Of a DNA stretch of 64,000 bases, positions 1-7,819 are shown piece after piece; the stretch's first letter is position 1, and each line of letters opens with the position of its first letter. Where the stretch lies: the NCBI GenBank assembly GCA_024516155.1, contig JAJJXM010000029.1, positions 649,191 to 713,190 of the forward strand, read 5' to 3'. The notes beneath the pieces are model-generated. The model ran no database searches. It was not told the origin of the DNA and saw only the letters and a program-made list of their open reading frames with translations. This stretch comes from Pyronema omphalodes (lineage: Eukaryota; Ascomycota; Pezizomycetes; Pezizales; Pyronemataceae). A program made the position numbers and the translations under genes.

Positions 1-1
1 C

Positions 2-269
2 GACGGGATAACCTTTGGTTGTCTCCGCCAAGTGTGTCTCGCCGTCCCCACATACCTAACCAATCTATACTCGACGCTGGGCACTGTAGGGTACCATCCC
101 CCCGGGTGGAGACAGGCCACGACGGTAATTATACCAAAACCTAACAAAGCTGACTACGCAAATCCAAAGGCATACCGCCCAATCGCCCTGCTGAACTGCC
201 TTGGAAAAACGTTAGAGAAATTAATGGCGACTCGGCTCGGACAACTCGCGGAGACCCGGGAACTGTTAC
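2..269 (+). pseudogene. LINE-B ORF2, N-terminal RT fragment
   Basis: This is a piece of the reverse transcriptase of a Tad1-like LINE, readable in one frame from base 2. It covers the fingers region, with the motifs GYHPPGWRQATTVIIPKPNK and YRPIALLNCLGKTLEK. The same region lies at about 9290-9450 in LINE-A. The frame is broken at 269, inside the codon after Leu-Leu, by the copia LTR. The rest of the ORF follows at 19597 in the matching phase. The 5' part of the gene (endonuclease, ORF1) lies outside the window. Confidence 0.85.
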
Positions 270-430
270 TGTCGAGGGTCTCACAGGCACGAGGAGAAGA
301 AGAAAGTGGAGGTGGTAACCGAATGTATTAACGAGCGTAAGGAGTCAGGCATAGACGGGAAAGCGAGTGCCTATACATAGAGAGCGGTCCACCTCCACCT
401 AAGCACTAGGGCCTTAGGCGCACTTCAACA
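270..430 (-). repeat. copia 3' LTR
   Basis: This 161-bp LTR pairs with 19435-19595. In plus orientation it starts tgtcgagggt and ends cacttcaaca. An internal inverted repeat (gtggaggtgg near 302, ccacctccac near 389) is kept in both LTRs. A purine-rich stretch on the minus strand (GACGAGGGGG, opposite about 432-441) just outside it is a plausible polypurine tract. Confidence 0.9.
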
Positions 431-675
431 CACCCCCTCGTCTAAGGACGGGTGCTACAAATATAATAATAAGAAGAAATAACAATCCATCATAACAGAA
501 AACAAGAACAATACCATAGAAAAAGAAAAATACCCAATTATCCATAAAAGAAGAAGTGAAAACCCATAAGAAGAAGAACCCAAATAAAAACAACACAATT
601 CAATCATCATCATAATCAGCAATCAGCAGCCATACTTCAATCACAACACACACTTATTCATTCAAACCAAATCCA
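431..675 (-). other. copia 3' untranslated region
   Basis: This A/T-rich stretch lies between the copia RNase H stop and the 3' LTR. It holds short AAT and AAG runs and no ORF I can support. The only likely signal is the purine-rich tract next to the LTR. Confidence 0.6.
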
Positions 676-1540
676 TTAATCATTATTACCACTCAGCGTT
701 TCCATCCCTAAAAGTTTCACGGCCAACGCGTGTGTTGGTCCAGGGAGCGGTTTAGTGAGGATATCTGCGACATTTTCTTTGGACGCAATGTATTCGAACG
801 ATACCGTTCCCTTTCTAGCTTCGTCGATCGAGTGGTGAAACTTCACATCGATGTGTTTTGTTTTTGCCTTGATGACGCCGGTCTGAAGGAGGCGATGTGC
901 TCCCATGTTGTCGCAACGGACCGAGGTCGGCACTTTGTTGTCCCAGGCTTCGGTGTCGTCCATCAATAGGCGGAACCAGATCGCTTCACGGGTTGCATTG
1001 CTGCATGCAATGTACTCGGCTTCAAGAGTGGAGAGGGCGATGACGGACTGCTTCTTTGAGCTCCAGTGGATCGGCCCGTCCGCTCCTGGCGCAAGGACTA
1101 CGCACCCCCCGACGCTTTTCCGATCGGCTGTACTGCCGGCCCAGTCGCTGTCGGAGAAGAGTCGCAAACAGTCCTGCGGTATGTCGTGGTTACGCTTGTT
1201 GATAATCGACAAATTTTTCGTACCTTTCAAGTATCGGATGACCCTTTTGGCAGCGGTCATGTGCATTGCTAGAGGCGACTGATTGTATCGGCTGAGGGCA
1301 GTTACCGCGAAAGCAATGTCAGGACGAGTTCCGATTGCTGCGTACATCAGTGATCCGACCATTGATAGATACAGGCGTTCTTGCTGTTCATCAGTGGTCT
1401 TGTCTTCGCAGTTAGTATTCTCAAGTTCAACGTGAATGTCCATCGGGGAAGAGGTGGGTGCGGCCTCAAGAAGACCGTATCTGGCAATCACCCCCTCAAT
1501 GTAGTGCTTCTGCGAGATGGCAATGCTTCCGTCAGGCAAG
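676..1540 (-). pseudogene. copia pol 3' part: RT C-terminus and RNase H
   Basis: This encodes the C-terminal part of copia Pol. It begins within LPDGSIAISQKHY, continues with the RT connection GSLMYAAIGTRPDIAFAV, and ends with RNase H. RNase H acidic residues are visible in LFSDSDWAGS, STLEAEYIAC and VRCDNMG, followed by KHIDVKFH and the typical end NVADILTKPLPG. The stop is TAA at 676-678. The part before it lies at 3549-3780; the two are separated by M1, whose insertion duplicated 13 bp of pol. This part alone has no internal stop. Confidence 0.9.
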
Positions 1541-3534
1541 TTTGTTTGTTTGTTTGTTCTCTCATTACTTGTTTGCAACCCGAAGGTTATGACAAGGGAC
1601 AGATAAATACAAAAGAGAAGAAGAAAGAAATGTAAAAGCAAAAACCCAGTCTCCACCTCTACCAGTCTCCTCCTCTTGATCGTTGTGGTTGTGGGGTCTG
1701 TCCCCACTGTATACTACGGGGGTTTCTTGTCCAAGCGCGTCTGATGTTCCAAGTGCCCTGCTTGCACAGAGGCCGCCTCGCCGGGCTCCTCCCTTTCCTC
1801 CTCCCTTCCCCTCCCATTTTTAACCGTTTTTCCTCCTTTATTTCCTCCACAAAGCAAAAACAAAACCAAAGCAAAGTTAAACAGCCGCCGGGCCACCCGT
1901 GCCCCCACTCTCCTCTCCTCTCTCCCCTCCTCCGCCGGTGTCTCCTGACTCTTTGCCCTTTGAGACACCCGGGCCCGCCCTGCCCCTCTTCTCCTCCCCT
2001 CTCTCCCCTTCTCCTTCCTTCTTCCTCAGCCTCCTCGCTGCTCCCCCTCGCCTCTCTCCCCTTCTTGTCGGTGGTGTTGTCAGTCCAAGATTGCCATTCC
2101 CAAGCACAATCTGGACGTTGATGCCTCCGCTCTTGACGACTTCTGCCCAAGTCTTCTTTGCAGAGGAGGTTGTCGTTCTGGGTTGGTGGGTATTCTTTCC
2201 CCGTCCACCATTCTTTGTTGTAGGGGTCTTGCTGGGTGGCGCTGCCGTAGGTGTCGTCTCCTTCGCTTTCTGCTTCTTCCTCTGTGTAGCCTTCGCCTCC
2301 ACAGTCTTCCATCCGTTCGTCTCCGCAGGGGCAGTGCTTGGGGCGTCGGGTAGAGGTGTGTCCTGAGCAGATGGACTGTCAGGGTGAGGTTCCGGTGTCG
2401 CATCGGTTGACGTGATCGCGAGGAGAGGTAGGGGGGACATAGGCTTGAGGGCATCAAGCTTGTCCTGGGCGGCGGTAGTCGCATGTTTTGAGTGCATCAG
2501 GCTTCGCACCGGTGATGCCGCTCTCGGTTTGTGGTTCACCGGTCTTCTGTTTGTCGGTGAGGTGGGTTCGGTGTTCTGGTCGCTTCCCCTTCGCTTTCTC
2601 TTGCCAGGAGGGTTGCGAACAGCGTCCAGTACATCCTGAATGTCATGTTGGACGACGGACAGTTGCATAGTCATCTCTTCCATCGCTGAGGAAGAGGCCG
2701 TGAGGTTCGGTGAGGGGGGCGCCGAAATGACTTGTTGCTGTTCGTCGATTTTCCTCGTCAGGGCGTCCACAGCAGCCTTGAGAGCTGCTGTTTCTGCCTG
2801 TGTAGAGTCATAGGCTGCGCGCAGCTTCGTGTTTTCGCCGGTCAGAATGTTGAATTTCGTCATCATGACGTCGAATCTGAGGCGCATCTCATCGCTGTTG
2901 TTGCGTATGGTGTCATCGAGGGTATTGAAGCGACGCTGTGTGTCCTGGTGGATCTGTTGTATCCCCAGGAAGCTGGCTCCAGTGAATTCGGCGTAGTTGT
3001 CTTCAAACAGTTGATCTAGGGTGACATAGTTGTCGTCAACTGCGACTGCCTTATTAATTGCAGATACCATCATGCGACGGTAGTCACTAAACCGGCTGTG
3101 TTCAGTTGTCGCCTGTTGCTGCGATGTTGAAGCCGAAGGAGCTGGTGATCGTGCCAAGACCACGCTCTGGAAGGGCTTTCCAGCGAAGTTTCCATCAACT
3201 TCACCAACTTTGACATCTCTTCCATCAAAAGTAGGATTGGATCCATCATGAGGAAGGTCGGCTAGAACATTGTACGCGTTTTCGGACCGTTTCGATCGTC
3301 GGGCGTTGTTCTGTCGTTGTTTTGGCGACATTTCGTGAGGTGGGGTAAGCCAAAACTCGTGAAAACTCTGATTTTGCGACAAAAGTCAACAAAAACAACG
3401 TAGAATTCCCTGAAAATTCAGAGAATAACGTAACAGAGTGCTGCGAATCCGAATCCGATGAGAAAACCGGGGGTTTCGGTGCTCGTTGTTGAGAATGCAG
3501 GGGGGGGGGGTCGCCGTTGCCGTGGGGTCTTATG
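1541..3534 (-). mobile_element. M element M1
   Basis: This full-length M element lies within copia pol. It is flanked by a TSD tccgtcaggcaag at 1528-1540 and 3535-3547. On the minus strand it starts near the CCACGGCAACGG motif and C-tract and ends in an AACA/AAAC tail. About ten extra bases lie between the TSD and the usual 5' start. The last ~310 bp match the LINE-A 3' end. Confidence 0.88.
1877..3331 (-). CDS. M-element protein, 484 aa (copy M1)
   Basis: I do not recognise the family. The ORF is 1455 nt from ATG in the context cacgaaATGTCGCC. The frame is open 17 codons further upstream, but only from a TTG, so I chose the ATG. Visible parts are a basic N-terminus (MSPKQRQNN), a variable cassette at about residues 68-119, a heptad-rich probable coiled coil at about 130-215, a basic patch GKRKRRGS near 250, a Pro/Ser/Thr-rich linker, TWAEVVKSGG near 400, and an Arg/Gly/Glu-rich tail. 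No endonuclease, RT or zinc knuckle is present. By architecture it could be a LINE ORF1-like RNA-binding protein; that is inference. The cassette here contains YRRMMVSAINKAVAV. Confidence 0.75.
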   Translation of the reverse strand: MSPKQRQNNARRSKRSENAYNVLADLPHDGSNPTFDGRDVKVGEVDGNFAGKPFQSVVLARSPAPSASTSQQQATTEHSRFSDYRRMMVSAINKAVAVDDNYVTLDQLFEDNYAEFTGASFLGIQQIHQDTQRRFNTLDDTIRNNSDEMRLRFDVMMTKFNILTGENTKLRAAYDSTQAETAALKAAVDALTRKIDEQQQVISAPPSPNLTASSSAMEEMTMQLSVVQHDIQDVLDAVRNPPGKRKRRGSDQNTEPTSPTNRRPVNHKPRAASPVRSLMHSKHATTAAQDKLDALKPMSPLPLLAITSTDATPEPHPDSPSAQDTPLPDAPSTAPAETNGWKTVEAKATQRKKQKAKETTPTAAPPSKTPTTKNGGRGKNTHQPRTTTSSAKKTWAEVVKSGGINVQIVLGNGNLGLTTPPTRRGERRGGAARRLRKKEGEGERGEEKRGRAGPGVSKGKESGDTGGGGERGEESGGTGGPAAV

Positions 3535-3548
3535 TCCGTCAGGCAAGT

Positions 3549-3780
3549 ATTCGAGTTCCAGGCCGAGAAAACGAGTCGCTTTTCCGAGATCTGTCATTTT
3601 GAAGCGAGCACTGAGGGACTTCTTGATGTTGTCGCCTATCCTCTGTTTTGTCAGATTGAAGATCAAGATGTCATCGACATATAAGAGGAGAAATGCGTCC
3701 TTCATGAGGTAGAGGTTGGAGTCGGCGTGTGCCTGTCGGAAACCTTGCTTCATGAGGAAGTCATCAATCTGGGCCCAACC
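3549..3780 (-). pseudogene. copia pol: RT palm fragment
   Basis: This short in-frame piece of copia RT holds QGFRQAHADSNLY, the catalytic YVDD in LLLYVDDILIF, and MTDLGKATRFLGLELEYLP. It continues into 676-1540 once M1 and one TSD copy are ignored. The upstream RT fingers are absent: at 3780 the sequence changes to M2, and the next copia segment (14842-15797) is integrase. Several hundred bases of pol were therefore lost at or before the M2-M3 insertion. Confidence 0.85.
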
Positions 3781-3978
3781 ACACCACACGGCAACGGCGA
3801 CCCCCCCCCCTGCATTCTCAACAACGAGCACCGAAACCCCCGGTTTTCTCATCGGATTCGGATTCGCAGCACTCTATTACGTTATTCTCTGAATTTTCAG
3901 GGAATTCTACGTTGTTTTTGTTGACTTTTGTCGCAAAATCAGAGTTTTCACGAGTTTTGGCTTACCCCACCTCACGAA

Positions 3979-5433
3979 ATGTCGCCAAAACAACGACAGA
4001 ACAACGCCCAACGATCGAAACGGTCCGGAAACGCGTATAATGTTCTAGCCGACCTTCCTCATGATGGATCTAATCCTACTTTCGATGGAAGAGATGGAAA
4101 AGTTGATGAAGTTGATGGAAACTTCGCCGGAAAACCCTTCCAGAGCGTGGTCTTGGCAGGATCACCGGTTCCTTCGGCTTCAAGACAGCAGCAACAGGCG
4201 ACAACTGAACACAGCCGGTTCAGAACCTACCGTCGCTTCTTCGTATCTGCAATTAACGAGGCAGTTGCAGTTGATGACGACTATGCCACCCTAGATCAAC
4301 TGTTCATAGACAACTACGCCGAACTCACTGGAGCCAACTTCCTGGGGATACAACAGATCCACCGGGACACACAGCGACGCTTCAATACCCTCGATGACAC
4401 CATACGCAACAACAGCGATGAGATGCGCCACAGATTCGACGTCATGATGTCGAAATTCAGCATTCTGCTGGACGAAAACACGAAGCTGCGCGCAGCATAC
4501 AACTCTACACAGAAAGAAACAGCAGCTCTCAAGGCTGCTGTGGACGCCCTGACGAAGAAAATCGACGAACAGCAACAAGTCATTTCGGCGCCCCCCTCAC
4601 CGAACCTTACGGCCTCTTCCTCAGCGATGGAAGAGATGACTATGCAACTGTCCGTCGTCCAACATGACATTCAGGATGTCCTGGACGCTGTTCGCAACCC
4701 TCCTGGCAAGAGAAAGCGAAGGGGAAGTGACCAGAACACCGAACCCACCTCACCGACAAACAGAAGACCAGTGAACCACAAACCGAGAGCGGCATCACCG
4801 GTGCGAAGCCTGATGCACTCGAAACATGCGACTACCGCCGCCCAGGACAAGCTTGATGCCCTCAAGCCTATGTCCCCCCTACCCCTCCTCGCAATCACGT
4901 CAACCGATGCGACACCGGAACCTCACCCTGACAGTTCATCTGCTCAGGACACACCTCTACCCGACGCCCCAAGCACTGCCCCTGCTGAGACGAACGGATG
5001 GAAGACTGTGGAGGCGAAGGCTACACAGAGGAAGAAGCAGAAAGCGAAGGAGACGACACCTACGGCAGCGCCACCCAGCAAGACCCCTACAACAAAGAAT
5101 GGTGGCTGGGGAAAGAATACCCACCAACCCAGAACGACAACCTCCTCTGCAAAGAAGACTTGGGCAGAAGTAGTCAAGAGCGGAGGCATCAACGTCCAGA
5201 TTGTGCTTGGGAATGGCAATCTTGGACTAACAACACCACCGACAAGAAGGGGAGAGAGGCGAGGGGGAGCAGCAAGAAGGCTGAGGAAGAAGGAAGGAGA
5301 AGGGGAGAGAGGGGAGGAGAAGAGGGGCAGGGCGGGCCCGGGTGTCTCGAAGGGCAAAGAGTCAGGAGACACCGGCGGAGGAGGGGAGAGAGGAGAGGAG
5401 AGTGGGGGCACGGGTGGCCCGGCGGCTGTTTAA
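3979..5433 (+). CDS. M-element protein, 484 aa (copy M2)
   Basis: Same 1455-nt ORF as in M1, with no indel. ATG at 3979; upstream in frame only TTG at 3928. The cassette reads YRRFFVSAINEAVAV then LDQLFIDNY, differing from M1 mainly there. The flanks GIQQIH, the coiled-coil region, GKRKRRGS and TWAEVVKSGG are nearly unchanged. The stop directly precedes the 3' UTR block that the LINE families share. Function unknown; an RNA-binding or RNP role is only inferred from layout. Confidence 0.75.
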   Translation: MSPKQRQNNAQRSKRSGNAYNVLADLPHDGSNPTFDGRDGKVDEVDGNFAGKPFQSVVLAGSPVPSASRQQQQATTEHSRFRTYRRFFVSAINEAVAVDDDYATLDQLFIDNYAELTGANFLGIQQIHRDTQRRFNTLDDTIRNNSDEMRHRFDVMMSKFSILLDENTKLRAAYNSTQKETAALKAAVDALTKKIDEQQQVISAPPSPNLTASSSAMEEMTMQLSVVQHDIQDVLDAVRNPPGKRKRRGSDQNTEPTSPTNRRPVNHKPRAASPVRSLMHSKHATTAAQDKLDALKPMSPLPLLAITSTDATPEPHPDSSSAQDTPLPDAPSTAPAETNGWKTVEAKATQRKKQKAKETTPTAAPPSKTPTTKNGGWGKNTHQPRTTTSSAKKTWAEVVKSGGINVQIVLGNGNLGLTTPPTRRGERRGGAARRLRKKEGEGERGEEKRGRAGPGVSKGKESGDTGGGGERGEESGGTGGPAAV

Positions 5434-6080
5434 CTTTGCTTTGGTTTTGTTTTTGCTTTGTGGAGGAAATAAAGGCGGAAAAATGGCTAAACATGGGAAG
5501 GGGAAGGGAGCAGGAAAGGGAGGAGCCCGGCGAGGCGGCCTCTGTGCAAGCAGGGCACTTGGAACATCAGACGCGCTTGGACAAGAAACCCCCGTAGTAA
5601 CAGTGGGGACAGACCCCACAACCACAACGATCAAGAGGAGGAGACTGGTAGAGGTGGAGACTTGGTTTTTGCTATTACACCACACAGCAACCGCTGACCC
5701 CCCCCTGCATTTGCGACAACAACAACAATTTCCCCGATTTTCGAATGGGCAATCGATTTCTTACCTCGGAATTACCCCGAATCTCGATTTTCAGAACCCA
5801 GCTACCGTTTACCGTTGAGATTCAGCGGAAAAACGCGATTCTGGGACCTCCGGGCCGGATTCCGGGCACTTTCATCAACGCCGCTCCACCACCCGCCCCC
5901 CAATCATCAAACCGACCTTATTTTGGGTTTCGGCATACCGAAATCCCCCCCCCCCCAAATTCCCCCCCCCACCAGCAGCACTGGTTGTGGTGATACCCCA
6001 AATTTCCCCCCCTCCGGACCCCTTTCCTCGCGAGAAATTTTCGTGCTCGCTTAGCAAGAGCCTCCTCACGTGACTCTTCG

Positions 6081-6113
6081 CCATCGCTTACCGTACCACC
6101 GGTTAAGCGATGG
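6081..6113 (+). promoter_or_regulatory. Hairpin covering the LINE-A ORF1 start codon
   Basis: CCATCGCTTACC at 6081-6092 can pair with GGTTAAGCGATGG at 6101-6113, with one bulged T and an 8-nt loop. The ATG of ORF1 (6110) lies in the 3' arm. The same hairpin occurs in A3 (36043-36075) and A2 (29584-29616, minus), but not in A4, whose leader differs. Confidence 0.6.
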
Positions 6114-7819
6114 ACGCTAACGCACCCATCCCCGCCACGCCCTCGCGTATGCAGGTACCCGAGCATATTTTTAGCCCCGACGAGCTTTCCCGAATCAACG
6201 CCCCGCACGCTGGCTCCTCCGCCATCGCGACCTCTAAGAAATCAACGACCGTCTCCGGAAAAGTCACCAAACCCCCCACCAAAAAATCCGCCTCTAGACG
6301 TGACCTCGACCTCCTCCGCAAAAATGTCACCCGACCGAAAACAGACACCCACGCGAACCTCGATGGGACCCCCGTCGAAACAATGCCGACCGCCATGGAC
6401 ACTGACAGTTGCCCCGACACCGACTCCGAATCCGACTCTGACCTAAACCTCAACGACAGCCAGCACGCAATAACTGCTTCCGACGTCAACCCCGACCCCC
6501 AGCCTCAGCCCGACAACAACCTCCTCTCAGCCATCGCCACTATGATTTCGAAAAACACCAACGACGCGCTCCGACCTATTGTCCATTCCATCGACACCAT
6601 CAACAAAAGACTCGACAAAATCACAAAACCCAGACCGCCCGCTCCGACACAGCCCCAACGTCAACCCCACCCCGAACAAACGACCACCGCCAACTCACCC
6701 CCCGACGACGTCCAATACTGGAAAGAACGATGCCGACTCCTGGAAAACGCCCTTCGCCACCACAACATCGCCATACCGACCTCCACCACTACTCGCCGCC
6801 ACAACCCCCCCACGACCACTCACCAGCCGTGGACCTCCGGCACAACCGTCGCTGACCTCTCCTTCCCCGCCCACGCCCCCAAAAGCAACCCCCCCGCAAA
6901 ACCGCACCCCCGACGCCAACGCACCCGCCCCCAGTCCATCATGATACCCCTCCCACACCCTGCGGAAATCGACGTCAATACCAAAGCCCAACTGGGAAGG
7001 GCGATCAACGCCGCACTCACCCAGACACAGGCGCCGCCTCACATGGCTGTCGCCACGATCAGACACGCCTCATCAGGAAACCTCATCGTGACCATGACAG
7101 ACGGCACCACTGAATCCGAGCTGACCGAGAACCTAGGGACCATACACACAGCGACGCGACAGGTCAACACCTCCATCGCCGCACCCCGCCTGAACGAACG
7201 GTGGTATAAGCTCGCAGTTCATGGAATCCCCACGAGCCAATACCCCGACTCCCCCGACGGAATGCGCTCCCTCCAGGAGGAGATCGAACGCAGCAACGGA
7301 TCTGTCACCCTGGCGCAACCCCCCCGATATATGACGACCGCGGAGAAGCGTGTGGGCAAGGAAGCGTCCAGTGTGGTTATTGCGGTACGTACCGCCGAAG
7401 AGCTCGCACTCCTGAAGCGCAAACGAGTCATGGTACTCTTCGAGCCCCGAAGAGTCACCGAGTACCACTCTGCCCGACGGACCGACCAGTGTCGGCGCTG
7501 CTTGCTCTTTGGCCACCACTACACCAACTGCACTGGACCGCAAGGCCCCACCTGCGGCATCTGCGGCCAGAACCACCCCACGGACGACCACGCCTGCAAC
7601 GACTGCCCCCAAAGCAAAGGTAAGCGTTGTGAGCACACTAGGTACCATTGCAAAAACTGCGCGGACGCCAACCTCCCCGACCTCGACCACCCAGGCTTCA
7701 GCAAGCAATGCCCCGTACGCATCCGCATATTCAAAGAAGCCTGGACAGCGTCACAAAACCACGCCGCCGCCCCACCCAACCCAGCCGACAGAGACACTGA
7801 GATGAACGCCCATGTCTAG
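6110..7819 (+). CDS. LINE-A ORF1, Gag-like RNA-binding protein (A1)
   Basis: 569 aa, intact. LINE ORF1 proteins package the element RNA for target-primed reverse transcription. The N-terminal half is low complexity (Pro/Thr/Ser/Asp). A Gag-like domain with PHPAEIDVN and NERWYKLAVHGIPT lies at about 285-440. A CCHC zinc knuckle CRRCLLFGHHYTNC is near 460, followed by two further Cys/His clusters (CGICGQNHPTDDHAC, and CEHTRYHCKNC onward). The last codons overlap ORF2 by 8 nt (ATGTCTAG). Residues up to about 125 match A2/A3, while about 125-260 match A4, so this copy looks recombinant. Confidence 0.85.
   Translation: MDANAPIPATPSRMQVPEHIFSPDELSRINAPHAGSSAIATSKKSTTVSGKVTKPPTKKSASRRDLDLLRKNVTRPKTDTHANLDGTPVETMPTAMDTDSCPDTDSESDSDLNLNDSQHAITASDVNPDPQPQPDNNLLSAIATMISKNTNDALRPIVHSIDTINKRLDKITKPRPPAPTQPQRQPHPEQTTTANSPPDDVQYWKERCRLLENALRHHNIAIPTSTTTRRHNPPTTTHQPWTSGTTVADLSFPAHAPKSNPPAKPHPRRQRTRPQSIMIPLPHPAEIDVNTKAQLGRAINAALTQTQAPPHMAVATIRHASSGNLIVTMTDGTTESELTENLGTIHTATRQVNTSIAAPRLNERWYKLAVHGIPTSQYPDSPDGMRSLQEEIERSNGSVTLAQPPRYMTTAEKRVGKEASSVVIAVRTAEELALLKRKRVMVLFEPRRVTEYHSARRTDQCRRCLLFGHHYTNCTGPQGPTCGICGQNHPTDDHACNDCPQSKGKRCEHTRYHCKNCADANLPDLDHPGFSKQCPVRIRIFKEAWTASQNHAAAPPNPADRDTEMNAHV

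Noticed and set aside
1541..1600. (TTTG)n and AAAC runs as microsatellites or a CRISPR-like repeat series
   Set aside because: They are the 3' tails of LINE-A, LINE-B and M insertions, placed next to TSDs. No spacer-repeat array exists in the window.
3928..3978. Longer M ORF of 501 codons starting upstream of the ATG
   Set aside because: The first codon would be TTG. In a eukaryote the first ATG (51 nt further) is the credible start, and M5, which is truncated just before that ATG, still keeps the ORF.
5875..6084. Many open frames opposite to or overlapping LINE-A and M coding regions and 3' UTRs
   Set aside because: They recur only because the elements repeat, lie antisense or out of frame to recognised domains, and show low-complexity Pro/Arg/Ser/Gly composition from GC-rich DNA.
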